This document shows, piece after piece, positions 26,120 through 34,174 of a stretch of DNA of 64,000 nt. The translations under genes and the position numbers were made by a program. The notes below the pieces were generated by a model. The model ran no database searches. It was not told the DNA's origin and was given only the letters and a program-made list of their open reading frames with translations. Every line of letters starts with the position of its first letter. Position 1 is the first letter of the stretch. The stretch lies in the NCBI GenBank assembly GCA_015075635.1, contig JABTUA010000001.1, positions 868,001 to 932,000 of the forward strand, read 5' to 3'. Origin of the DNA: Polyangiaceae bacterium (GTDB taxonomy: Bacteria > Myxococcota_A > Polyangia > Polyangiales > Polyangiaceae).

Positions 26120-27703
26120 CTACCGCTGGAACATCCGCAGCATGCGCTGCGTGACCAGGAATCCTCCGGAGATGTTGATGGTGGCAATCAATACGGCGAT
26201 GGCTCCGACCAGCGTGACCGGCGCCGCGATGGGCCCGGACACGTGCAGCATGCCGCCGATCAGGATGATGCCGCTGATGGCGTTGGTGACGCTCATCAGC
26301 GGAGTGTGCAGGGCGGGTGTGACGTTCCAGACCACCTGCCAGCCGATGAAGCAGGCCAGCACGAACACGGTGAAGTGAGCGAGGAAGCTCGCAGGAGCCA
26401 CCAGACCCAGGGCCGCGAGCGCCGCGCCGATGCACAGGAGCGCGATGGCGGAGCGGGTCCCGGATTTCTTGGGCTCGGGCTTCTTCTGCGCGGCCTCGAG
26501 CTTCTTCGCCTCCGGCGGCGGGATGGTGCTCGGCGGGTTCTTGGGTTTGCTCTTGAGCTCGGGCTCGGGCTTCTTCGGTGGCGGCCACATCAGCTCGCCT
26601 TCCAGCAAGACCAGCGAGCCGCGGATGACCTCGTCGTCGAGATCGACGTGCCAACTCTTGGCGCCGCCCATGTCCGCGAGCAGGTGCGTGAGGTTGGTGC
26701 CGTAGAGTTGGCTGGCCGTGGGCGCGAGCCGGCTGGGAAGATCCACGTAACCGATGACCGTGACCCCTTGGTGCACGATGACCTCGCCGGGGTGGGTCAC
26801 GGCGCAATTTCCGCCGGATTCCGCCGCCAGATCCACGATCACCGAGCCGGAGCGCATGCTGTTCACCATCGCCTCGGTGATCAGCACGGGGGCGGGCTTG
26901 CCGGGCACGAGCGCGGTGGTGACGATGATGTCCACCTCACGCGCTTGCTCGGCGAAGAGCTTCATCTCCGCCGCGATGAACTCGGCGCTCATCTCCTTCG
27001 CGTAGCCGCCTTCGCCGGTGCCGTCTTCGACCAGGCTCACCTCGATGAACTCGGCGCCCATGCTCTTGACCTGCTCCTTGACCGCCGGGCGCGTGTCGAA
27101 GGCGCGCACGATGGCGCCGAGCCCGCGCGCGGCGCCGATGGCGGCCAGGCCCGCGACGCCGGCGCCGATGACCAGCACCTTGGCCGGGGGGACCTTGCCG
27201 GCCGCGGTCATCTGACCGGTGAAGAAGCGACCGTAGAAGCTGGCCGCCTCGATCACCGCGCGGTATCCGGCGATGTTCGCCATCGACGAGAGCGCGTCCA
27301 TCTTCTGCGCGCGCGTCACGCGCGGCACCTGGTCGATGGCCATCAGCGTGACCTTGCGCGCGGCCAGGCGCTCGATCAGCTCCTTGTTCTTCGCCGGCCA
27401 GACGAAGCTGACGAGGGTCTGCTTCTCGCGCAGGAGCTCGACCTCGTGCCGCTTCAGCTCCGGGTGCTCCTCCGGGGGTTGCACCTTCAGCACGATGTCG
27501 GCGCTCGACCAGAGCTCTTCCACGTCGGTCACCACGCGGGCGCCGGCTTTTTCGTAGTCCTGGTCGGCGAAGGAGGCCTTTTCCCCGGCGCCGCTCTGGA
27601 TGGCGACGTCGAAGCCGAGCTTCCTCAGGCGAGCGGTGGTCTCGGGGGTGGCGGCCACGCGGCGTTCGCCGGGGCGCACCTCTCTAGGGATGGCGACTAG
27701 CAT
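26120..27703 (-). CDS. pntA: NAD(P) transhydrogenase alpha subunit
   Basis: A 527-residue single-chain alpha subunit. The NAD(H)-binding domain I shows [43 protein letters not shown] and [16 protein letters not shown], followed by [13 protein letters not shown] Lys/Pro-rich linker ([15 protein letters not shown]) of about 70 residues leads to four C-terminal transmembrane helices ([32 protein letters not shown]). Keeping the membrane part fused to domain I is the E. coli-like arrangement; many alphaproteobacteria split it into PntAA/PntAB. The long charged linker is unusual. It starts 214 bases from the divergent lipoprotein gene and precedes pntB by six bases. Confidence 0.96.
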   Translation of the reverse strand: MLVAIPREVRPGERRVAATPETTARLRKLGFDVAIQSGAGEKASFADQDYEKAGARVVTDVEELWSSADIVLKVQPPEEHPELKRHEVELLREKQTLVSFVWPAKNKELIERLAARKVTLMAIDQVPRVTRAQKMDALSSMANIAGYRAVIEAASFYGRFFTGQMTAAGKVPPAKVLVIGAGVAGLAAIGAARGLGAIVRAFDTRPAVKEQVKSMGAEFIEVSLVEDGTGEGGYAKEMSAEFIAAEMKLFAEQAREVDIIVTTALVPGKPAPVLITEAMVNSMRSGSVIVDLAAESGGNCAVTHPGEVIVHQGVTVIGYVDLPSRLAPTASQLYGTNLTHLLADMGGAKSWHVDLDDEVIRGSLVLLEGELMWPPPKKPEPELKSKPKNPPSTIPPPEAKKLEAAQKKPEPKKSGTRSAIALLCIGAALAALGLVAPASFLAHFTVFVLACFIGWQVVWNVTPALHTPLMSVTNAISGIILIGGMLHVSGPIAAPVTLVGAIAVLIATINISGGFLVTQRMLRMFQR

Positions 27704-27917
27704 CAGGGCTCCACGCGCACGAGGCGCGGCCGGCGACGGATCGGCTCACCGGCAAACGCGGCGAGGGGGTCGTCCGACCCGCCTTCCATAGCGCAAACGG
27801 CGGCTCTTGATCGGAAGATCTTGAGAGACTGTCGAGCGCGCGCGAAAATTCCGCGGGTTATCGGAAATGCTAGGATGCTCCTCGGCTCGCGCTCGGGCCG
27901 CTTCAGGGAGAAACGAG

Positions 27918-28391
27918 ATGTTCAGGCGCGCTTGGGTGCTGGCGGTGTTCGCGGCAGGGGCCGTCATGTCGTGCGGCGACGACGATGACGGCGGCGGTTC
28001 GTCCACGGGTGGGACTGGTGGAACGGGCGGCGCAGCGGGCTCGGCCACCGGCGGCGCGGCTGGGACGACCGGCGGCGCGGCCGGCAGCGGCGGCGTGGCC
28101 GGTAGCGGCGGCAGCGCCGGCGGCGACGCCGCGAGCTGCGGCGATCTGGGGCAGACCGCCGACTGCAAGGCCTGCCTCGCGCAGAAGTGCTGCAAGGCGG
28201 TCGGCGACTGCGCGGGCTCCAAGGACTGCAGCGACTTCGTGACCTGCGCGCGCGCTTGCCCGGATCAGACCGACATCAACAGCACCTGCATGCAGGCCTG
28301 CATCGCGGCGCACAACGCCGGCGGTTCCAACTACAACGGCGCTGTCTTGTGCCTGCTGAACGAGTGCGACACGCCCTGCGACTACCTCTGA
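27918..28391 (+). CDS. Glycine-rich stalk, cysteine-rich lipoprotein
   Basis: A 157-residue predicted lipoprotein starting at 27918 after a GGGAGAAACGAG ribosome binding site. The signal MFRRAWVLAVFAAGAVMSC ends in a lipobox. An Asp cluster (DDDD) and a stalk of Gly/Thr/Ala/Ser repeats (GGTGGTGGAAGSATGGAAG) of about 50 residues follow. The C-terminal module contains about a dozen cysteines (SCGDLGQTADCKACLAQKCC, CSDFVTCARACPD, CMQACIAAH, CLLNECDTPC). It shares its order with the lipoproteins at 6055 and 53795. It stops one base from the convergent lipoprotein gene. Function is unknown. Confidence 0.82.
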   Translation: MFRRAWVLAVFAAGAVMSCGDDDDGGGSSTGGTGGTGGAAGSATGGAAGTTGGAAGSGGVAGSGGSAGGDAASCGDLGQTADCKACLAQKCCKAVGDCAGSKDCSDFVTCARACPDQTDINSTCMQACIAAHNAGGSNYNGAVLCLLNECDTPCDYL

Positions 28392-28392
28392 G

Positions 28393-29124
28393 TCACAGTA
28401 CGTTCATGCCGCGCGGGGGGGAGGCGTTCACCAAGACGCCAGCGCGGCACTTGAACTTCACGTCGCCGAGGGCGGCGCCGGACTTGTGGCCGCTCCACAC
28501 GTATTCGCCCGGGGGGACGTTGGTGAAGAGCACGCCGCCGTCTTCGCTCGTCTCGGTCAGGCTCTTGTCCGGGATGACGCTGGCGTTGAAGTAGACCGGG
28601 CCGCGCTCCTTCGGCAGCTCCGGCGCCAGGCTGACGGTCACGCCAGCCTCGCCGTGCGCTCCGGGAGCGAGGATGGTCCCGCCCTTGCGCGTGACGGTCG
28701 TCACCATCTGACACGTGGTGGGGTCCGGCGTGATCTGCACGATGGCGGCGAGCGCGTCGTAGATCGGCTTGGTCGGTACCTGGAAGGTCAGGTCTTCGAT
28801 CCCCTCCTCGGGTACCAGGTGCGTGCCGGTCTGCGTGGTGGGCCAGCTCGGGTGCTCCAGCACCAGCGTGACCTCTTCGCCGGAGTAGATGCCGTCGAAC
28901 GAGAACAGCCCGTCGGCGCCGGTCGTCATCTTCATGTCCGGGTGCTCGAGCACACCGATCGTAGCCCCATCGATGCGACCCGTGACGGCGTCGTTGAACG
29001 GCGCGGCCGTGCCGCTCACTGGCGCCAGCACTGGCTTTGCCCTAGCTTTCGTCTCGTCTTCGTCGGAGCAGCCCGCGGAAGAGAGACACAGAAGGCAGAG
29101 CGCGGACCAAGTGGGAAATTCCAT
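28393..29124 (-). CDS. Lipoprotein with repeated beta-sandwich (carboxypeptidase-regulatory-like) segments
   Basis: A 243-residue protein from the ATG at 29124. The signal MEFPTWSALCLLCLSSAGCS gives a lipobox Cys at about residue 19. The mature part has two segments resembling carboxypeptidase-regulatory/SdrD-B-like folds: AVTGRIDGATIGVLEHPDMKMTTGADGLFSFDGIYSGEEVTLVLEH, and later SEDGGVLFTNVPPGEYVWSGHK. Both show the typical TGADGLFSF / PPGEY turn. Such domains occur in extracellular or cell-envelope proteins. The start codon overlaps that of the divergent gene within a single CATG (29122-29125). Confidence 0.75.
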   Translation of the reverse strand: MEFPTWSALCLLCLSSAGCSDEDETKARAKPVLAPVSGTAAPFNDAVTGRIDGATIGVLEHPDMKMTTGADGLFSFDGIYSGEEVTLVLEHPSWPTTQTGTHLVPEEGIEDLTFQVPTKPIYDALAAIVQITPDPTTCQMVTTVTRKGGTILAPGAHGEAGVTVSLAPELPKERGPVYFNASVIPDKSLTETSEDGGVLFTNVPPGEYVWSGHKSGAALGDVKFKCRAGVLVNASPPRGMNVL

Positions 29125-30064
29125 GGGCGGCAGTTGGCTCGGTTCGGCGCCGGGGGCAAGCGCTCTCGCGTTCGGGCTCGCGGCGCTGGTCTGGAGCGGG
29201 AGCGCCCAGGCGCTGCGCGAGGACACGCGCGGGCTCCTGGCCGACGTCGAGCGCATCGTCAGCGTCGAGCAGAGCCTCGGCTGGTTCGTGGATCGGCGCG
29301 CCTACGAGGAGGTGCTGCCCGCGACGCTCCAGTCGGTGTGTCGCGCCGATCCGGCGGCGCGCATCGAGGCGCGGACCGAGCTGGAGCGCCGCGCTCGTGA
29401 GCTCGGCGATTCGCGCGCGCTGTTCGCACGCGCCGGTCGCGAGCTGGACGGCGACACGAAAGAGGCGCTCTTCGTCGAACGACAGCTCGGCGCTCTGAAC
29501 CACGCGATGGACCGCGCCAGCGTCGATTGCCCGTTCTACGTCGAGCCGGAGCCGGACTTCATCGGGCGGCAGACGGATCGCAATCGCTTCACGCTGAGCC
29601 TGGAGACTGGCGGCATGCTGCAGCTGCGCCGGACGGAGGGCGACTGGACCTTCGGTGGTGGCGGCACCGCGCGCCTTTTGCCGGGTTGGGGCTTCGGTGG
29701 CGCGGTCACGTTGCTCGCGGGCGCGGAATTCGGGGGCGGCGCGATGATCCGCCCGAACGTGCGACCGACCCAGCTCGCCATCAACTACTTCCCGGCCATC
29801 CCTTTCGTCGTGCGTTTCCACGACGTCTCCTGGCACTACGACGCGGAGGTCGCGCCGGTCGCGCTCTTCCAGGCAGATGATCAGGACTTCAGCTATGGCG
29901 TTCGCGTGGGAGGCACCATCGGCGTGGCGGCGCTGCGCACCCGGGGCTTCTTGCCTTGGGCGGGCCTGGCCGTGGCGTACGAGCGCTACTTCGAGAGCGG
30001 CGGTCGCGCGCCGGCGTCTTTCCTGCGCGGCGGTCTGCGCGTGGGCTTCATGCTCGACCCGTGA
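29123..30064 (+). CDS. Secreted protein of unknown function, possible barrel-like C-terminal part
   Basis: A 313-residue protein starting at the ATG at 29123, or at the in-frame GTG at 29111 which would add four residues. A signal peptide (SALAFGLAALVWSGSAQA) precedes an alpha-helical region of about 120 residues rich in Arg/Glu (DVERIVSVEQSLGWFVDRRAYEE). The C-terminal half has strand-rich aromatic stretches: RFTLSLETGGMLQLRRTEGDWTFGGGGTARLLPGWGFGGAVTLLAG, YFPAIPFVVRFHDVSW and GVRVGGTIGVAALRTRGFLPWAGLAVAYERYF. These could be an outer-membrane barrel or lectin-like sheet. No family was recognised. Confidence 0.7.
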   Translation: MGGSWLGSAPGASALAFGLAALVWSGSAQALREDTRGLLADVERIVSVEQSLGWFVDRRAYEEVLPATLQSVCRADPAARIEARTELERRARELGDSRALFARAGRELDGDTKEALFVERQLGALNHAMDRASVDCPFYVEPEPDFIGRQTDRNRFTLSLETGGMLQLRRTEGDWTFGGGGTARLLPGWGFGGAVTLLAGAEFGGGAMIRPNVRPTQLAINYFPAIPFVVRFHDVSWHYDAEVAPVALFQADDQDFSYGVRVGGTIGVAALRTRGFLPWAGLAVAYERYFESGGRAPASFLRGGLRVGFMLDP

Positions 30065-30511
30065 TTACTGTTCGAGCGGCTCGATCAGCAGGTTGACCGT
30101 GCCGGTGGCGATGGGTCGCTCGCGGTCTTCCTGCCACACCTCGACCCAGACGCTGGCCACGCGGCGACCGTGTTTGGTCATGTGCGCCTGCGCGAAGGTG
30201 TCCACGGGCTTGCCGGAGCGCAGGTAAGCGACCGTCAGGTTGATGGTCTTGGGGATGACCACCGTCTCCGCCTCCCAAAACAGGCGGAAGATGGCCGTGG
30301 ACTCGATCAGCGCGCCGATGGTCCCGCCGTGCAGCGCCGGGAGCACGGGGTTGCCGATCAGTGGGTCGGTGAACACGAGCTTACCGAGCAGCTCGCCGTC
30401 CACGACCTCGGCGTCGATGCCCAGCCAGCGCGCGTACGGGATCATGTCCAAGAGCACGCGGTAGTCGCCGCTGGCCTTGGCGTCCCCGATGCGCCGGACC
30501 AGCTCGCTCAC
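30065..30511 (-). CDS. PaaI-family hotdog-fold thioesterase
   Basis: A 148-residue protein from a GTG at 30511 that overlaps the upstream stop as GTGA. It has the 4HBT/PaaI pattern LVFTDPLIGNPVLPALHGGTIGALIESTAIFRLF, with the His-Gly-Gly of the active-site helix, followed by TINLTVAYLRSGKPVDTFAQA and RRVASVWVEVWQED. These enzymes hydrolyse acyl-CoA thioesters. It is the second of two tandem hotdog genes transcribed leftwards and probably arose by duplication. Substrate is unknown. Confidence 0.88.
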   Translation of the reverse strand: MSELVRRIGDAKASGDYRVLLDMIPYARWLGIDAEVVDGELLGKLVFTDPLIGNPVLPALHGGTIGALIESTAIFRLFWEAETVVIPKTINLTVAYLRSGKPVDTFAQAHMTKHGRRVASVWVEVWQEDRERPIATGTVNLLIEPLEQ

Positions 30512-30981
30512 GCGCGCTCCTTGCCCACGATGGGGCGGCCGCGCCCCTGGATGATGAAGCTGCCGGAGGCCGCGGCGATCGGGTCGTCCTCGCTGTCGTG
30601 GTAGGCCAGGCCGCGTACGAAGGCGACGTGGCGCGTGACCTTGTAGCAGGTGCACTTGCAGGTCACGTCGCGCCTCGGCTCGCCGCGCTTCAGGTAGTCG
30701 ATGCGCAGGTCCAGCGTGGCGATGGGCATCGGCTCGCCCAGCTTCATGAACACCGCGGCGCCGCAGGTCGCGTCGAGCAGCGAGGTGATGGCGCCGCCGT
30801 GCAAGACGCCCGTCTCCGGGTTGCCCACCAAGTGCGGCGCCCAGGGCAGGAGGATGGTGGCCTCGCCGTCGGCGAAGTCCACGAAGCGCAAGCCGAGCGC
30901 GCGGTTGTGCGGGACCGCCTGCGTGAACCCCTGGTCGAGTCGCGCGATCTGCTCCTGCTTTTCGGGGTTCGCGGCGCTCAT
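30508..30981 (-). CDS. PaaI-family hotdog-fold thioesterase
   Basis: A 157-residue protein starting at an ATG at 30981. The active-site helix is HLVGNPETGVLHGGAITSLLDATCGAAVF, where the His-Gly-Gly and following Asp are the usual catalytic or CoA-contacting positions. TLDLRIDYLKRGEPRRDVTCKCTCYKVTRHVAFVRG forms the following strands. It is a paralogue of the adjacent gene, with which it overlaps by four bases, and the two may form a heteromeric hotdog enzyme. It is divergent from a Spy-like gene. Confidence 0.88.
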   Translation of the reverse strand: MSAANPEKQEQIARLDQGFTQAVPHNRALGLRFVDFADGEATILLPWAPHLVGNPETGVLHGGAITSLLDATCGAAVFMKLGEPMPIATLDLRIDYLKRGEPRRDVTCKCTCYKVTRHVAFVRGLAYHDSEDDPIAAASGSFIIQGRGRPIVGKERA

Positions 30982-31082
30982 CCGCTGCCACTGTAGTGGA
31001 AAGGACCTTAACGGGCACTCCCGGCCCGGCATGTGCGGTTCGAGACCTCGACACGAACCGGGTCCGACAGGAGAAAAACCAG

Positions 31083-31598
31083 ATGCGTCCCCTCAAAGTC
31101 CTCGCCACCGCCCTCGCCCTGAGCTTGCTCGCCGCGCCCGCCTTCGCCGAAGCGCGCCCCGCGAAGCCTCCGGCCGCCGCCAAGGCCGGCAAGAAGGCGC
31201 AGTCCAAGCCCGACGCCGCCAAGCGCGAAGCGCGGATCCTGGAGGCGCTGAAGAAGGAAGGCGTGGACGAAGCGCGCGCCAAGCGGGTGATCGCGGTGAT
31301 GAAGAAGTACCGGACCGAACGCGAGCCGGTGCAGGCGGAGATGAAGAAGCACCGCGAGGCGCTGCAGAAGTTGAACCAGTCGAACAGCACCGACGAGAAC
31401 GCCTACAAGGCCGCGATCGACGGTATGGACGCGCAGAGGACCAAGCTCGCGGAGATCCAGAAGCGTCAGGTCACGGAGATCCGCGGCATCTTGAAGCCCA
31501 GCGAGCAGGCGAAGGTGCTGCGCCTGATGAACAAGGCGAAGCACGGCAAGGGCGCGAAGAAGAACAGCGCGAAGAAGACTTCGCACGGCGCTGCGTGA
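31083..31598 (+). CDS. Spy/CpxP-like periplasmic helical protein
   Basis: A 171-residue exported protein behind an AGGAG ribosome binding site. The signal is MRPLKVLATALALSLLAAPAFA (cleavage after AFA). The mature chain is Lys/Ala-rich and helical: LKKEGVDEARAKRVIAVMKKYRTER, AEMKKHREALQKLNQS and AEIQKRQVTEIRGILKPSEQAKVL. The last resembles the LTxxQ motif of the Spy/CpxP/CnrR family of periplasmic chaperones and sensors. The tail is polybasic (KAKHGKGAKKNSAKK). A strong Rho-independent terminator follows 40 bases after the stop, so it is a single-gene transcript. Confidence 0.72.
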   Translation: MRPLKVLATALALSLLAAPAFAEARPAKPPAAAKAGKKAQSKPDAAKREARILEALKKEGVDEARAKRVIAVMKKYRTEREPVQAEMKKHREALQKLNQSNSTDENAYKAAIDGMDAQRTKLAEIQKRQVTEIRGILKPSEQAKVLRLMNKAKHGKGAKKNSAKKTSHGAA

Positions 31599-31637
31599 CG
31601 CGCGGCGCAACGGTCGCGAATTGACGCAGAGCACCGT

Positions 31638-31669
31638 GGGCACCCGAGACGATCTCGGGTGCCCTTTTT
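31638..31669 (+). terminator. Rho-independent terminator
   Basis: A perfect 12-bp GC-rich stem (GGGCACCCGAGA / TCTCGGGTGCCC) with a CGA loop, immediately followed by TTTTTC. It ends the plus-strand transcript of the Spy-like gene, 28 bases before the next plus-strand start. The opposite strand has no T-run, so it acts one way only. It is the only classical terminator I saw in the window. Confidence 0.88.
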
Positions 31670-31696
31670 CATTTCGCGGTCTAGCTTCCCGCTCGC

Positions 31697-32656
31697 ATGA
31701 CCGATTACTCCGTGACCCTCGAGAGCATCCGCGCTGCGCGCGAGACCATCGCGAGCCACGCGCACCAGACGCCGATCTTCACCTCTTCGACCTTGAACCG
31801 TCTGGCTGGGCGCAAGCTGTTCTTCAAGTGCGAGAACCTGCAACGCGTGGGCGCCTTCAAGATCCGCGGCGCCATGAACGCGGTGATGCGCTTGCCGGAC
31901 GAGGTCGCGCGAAAGGGTGTGGTCACGCACTCCAGCGGCAATCACGCGCAGGCGCTGGCGCTGGCCGCGAAGCTCCGCGGCATCCCCGCCCACGTGGTGA
32001 TGCCGACCTCGGCCCCGGCGGTGAAGCGCGAAGCGGTGATCGGGTACGGCGCGCGCGTCGTTCCCTGCGAGCCCACGCTCGCCGCGCGCGAGCGCACGGC
32101 CCGGGAGGTCTGCGAAGACACCGGCGCCACGCTGATCCCGCCCTACGACCACCCGGACGTGATCTCCGGCCAGGGCACCGTCGCGCTCGAGTTGTTCGAG
32201 CAAGTGCCGGAGCTCGAAGCCGTCGTCGCCCCCATCGGCGGCGGCGGTCTGGTGAGCGGCATCGCCGTCGCGGTCAAGGCGCTCTGGCCCGGTGTCGCCG
32301 TGCTCGGCGCGGAGCCCGCGGGCGCCGACGACGCCGCGCGCAGCAAGGCGAAGGGTGAGCTCGTCCCGCAGGTTGCTCCGCACACCATCGCCGACGGGCT
32401 CCACGCCGGGCTCGGGCGCTACACCTGGCCCATCATTCGCGATCAGGTCGATCGCATCGTCACCGTCAGCGACGACGAGATCGTCAGCGCCATGCGCTTG
32501 GTCATGGAGCGCATGAAGCTGGTGGTCGAGCCGAGCGGGGTGGTCTCGGTGGCGGCCGCGCTCTCCGACGTGTTCCGCTCCATGCCGGGCCTCGGCCGGG
32601 TCGGCGTGGTCATCTCCGGAGGAAACGTCGATCTCTCCGCGCTGCCGTTCGGCTAA
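31697..32656 (+). CDS. Threonine dehydratase / serine racemase-family PLP enzyme
   Basis: A 319-residue fold-type II PLP enzyme with no ACT regulatory domain. The PLP lysine lies in NLQRVGAFKIRGAMNAV, followed by SSGNHAQALALAAKLRGIPAHVVMPTSAP and the phosphate-binding GGGGLVSG loop. The end SGGNVDLSALPFG is normal. At this length it matches catabolic TdcB-type threonine dehydratases and eukaryote-like serine racemases rather than IlvA. The HTIADGLHAGLGRYTWPII stretch resembles serine racemase. It could produce D-serine or break down Thr/Ser to 2-oxo acids. No pathway genes are adjacent. Confidence 0.9.
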   Translation: MTDYSVTLESIRAARETIASHAHQTPIFTSSTLNRLAGRKLFFKCENLQRVGAFKIRGAMNAVMRLPDEVARKGVVTHSSGNHAQALALAAKLRGIPAHVVMPTSAPAVKREAVIGYGARVVPCEPTLAARERTAREVCEDTGATLIPPYDHPDVISGQGTVALELFEQVPELEAVVAPIGGGGLVSGIAVAVKALWPGVAVLGAEPAGADDAARSKAKGELVPQVAPHTIADGLHAGLGRYTWPIIRDQVDRIVTVSDDEIVSAMRLVMERMKLVVEPSGVVSVAAALSDVFRSMPGLGRVGVVISGGNVDLSALPFG

Positions 32657-32863
32657 CTCGGGGTTCGCTCTTTCGTGCTCCGCGAGTGCTGCTGCGCGGC
32701 GCCTCTCCTGGGGGTTCCCGTCGAGAGCCGACCAGGGGCGCCGGGCGAGTACTCCCACCCGGCAGCGGGGGCGCGCCGGCCTCGCCGGTAATCTCGTGGG
32801 GATTGGCCTCAGTGGCAGGCCGAGATCTGCTCGTGCCAAGTCAGCGGAAGTCGAGCCTGAGCC

Positions 32864-34048
32864 TCACTCCGGGATCGCCGCGACCACGATCGTGTTGTTG
32901 TGATAGCCGTCCAGGCGGCTCTTCGTGCGCGCCACCTCGCCGTAGCTGGAGAAGCCAGCGATGGGAACATCCGGGAACACGGCCCGGATGGCGGCGATCT
33001 CCTCGGCGTAACGCGGGCCCAGCACCATGCCGCGGCACACGCAGCTGAAGAGCAGGATGCCGGCGGGTTGCACGCTGCCCAGGGCGTCCTTCGCGTCCTC
33101 GGCAGCGCTCTGGGCGGCGGCGATGACGTCATCCTGCGAGCCTCGCACCAGGCACACGGTCGAGCCCTCCGGGACCTCGCCTGCGACGAAGAGCGCCCCT
33201 TCCGGCAGCACGCGGAGCGGCGCGCGCACTCGAACCACGTCCTCGAAGAGCAGCACGCCCAGCTCGTTCTCGACCAGGAACTGCGGCAGGTCGAGGCGAT
33301 CGAAGTCGAGGTCCTGGGCCTTGGCGTAGTCGCGGTACACGTCGAGCGCCGGGCGCTCGTCGATCTCCAGCACGACGTTGCCCTTTGCCTTCGTCACCGT
33401 CATGCGCGCCGATGTCGGCGTCAGGCCGTGAGCTACGCCGACTCCCCACGGGTGAGCGGACGTGATCTGCACCGAGGCCATGCCGCCGCGGAAGACCTGC
33501 TGGTTCACGGCGACCGCGGTGCTGACGAAGCGTCCGTCATCGCCGGCGCCGCCCCCGACGATGGGGTGGCGGTGGCGCGGCGACTTGCGCAACTCGAGCA
33601 CGAGCTTCTCGAAGGCTGGGGACAAGCCGTCCCCGAGCAGCACGCAGGCGGCGTACTTGGCGCGCTCCGGGCTGTGCTCCAGAAAGCGCCCGCCCAGGGC
33701 CTGGGCCAGCGCTGGGATGTCGTCGTGAGGGGCGCCGCGCCCCGCCGCGAGGTGTGCGGCCTCGCCCCACCCGACGAGCATCACGGAGACTCCGCCGCGG
33801 GTCAGGCCGCGCTCGGTGATCTCCCCGGCGGTCGTGCAGGCCACCACATCCACCCGCGGCAGTCGCCGCTTCGCCTCGCCCAAGGCCTCGGCCAGGGCGT
33901 GGCGCGGCGACGCGAACACGAAGGCTAGGTCGGCGTTTTTTCCGCCGAGCTGAGCCTTCGCTTGGGTGATGGCTTCGTTGATCGCCGCGATGGCTCCAGG
34001 CTCGCTGCTCGCACCGCTGCCACAAATGGTTCTTGCACGGTCCCTCAT
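32864..34048 (-). CDS. FIST-domain sensory protein
   Basis: A 394-residue cytoplasmic protein. I chose the ATG at 34048, which has GGGAGGACG upstream; the frame is open to 34129 but that part looks non-coding. It has the FIST_N/FIST_C layout: AKAQLGGKNADLAFVFASPRHALAEALGEAKRRLP, VVACTTAGEITERGL, then AHPWGVGVAHGLTPTS and the C-domain end ILLFSCVCRGMVLGPRYAEEIAAI...PIAGFSSYGEVA. FIST proteins are small-molecule (often amino-acid-derivative) sensors that usually feed histidine kinases or GGDEF proteins. No partner gene is adjacent. A 207-base gap (32657-32863) after it contains nothing recognisable. Confidence 0.9.
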   Translation of the reverse strand: MRDRARTICGSGASSEPGAIAAINEAITQAKAQLGGKNADLAFVFASPRHALAEALGEAKRRLPRVDVVACTTAGEITERGLTRGGVSVMLVGWGEAAHLAAGRGAPHDDIPALAQALGGRFLEHSPERAKYAACVLLGDGLSPAFEKLVLELRKSPRHRHPIVGGGAGDDGRFVSTAVAVNQQVFRGGMASVQITSAHPWGVGVAHGLTPTSARMTVTKAKGNVVLEIDERPALDVYRDYAKAQDLDFDRLDLPQFLVENELGVLLFEDVVRVRAPLRVLPEGALFVAGEVPEGSTVCLVRGSQDDVIAAAQSAAEDAKDALGSVQPAGILLFSCVCRGMVLGPRYAEEIAAIRAVFPDVPIAGFSSYGEVARTKSRLDGYHNNTIVVAAIPE

Positions 34049-34174
34049 GACCGCATCGTCCTCCCTCGGATCCGCTGAAAACGGACCCCCTGGACCGTCC
34101 CAGCATATCCCTCGGCCCGGCGAGCACAAGCTGAACTCTTGACGGGCGACAAGGGCGGCGCTGTCGTCTTCCGC

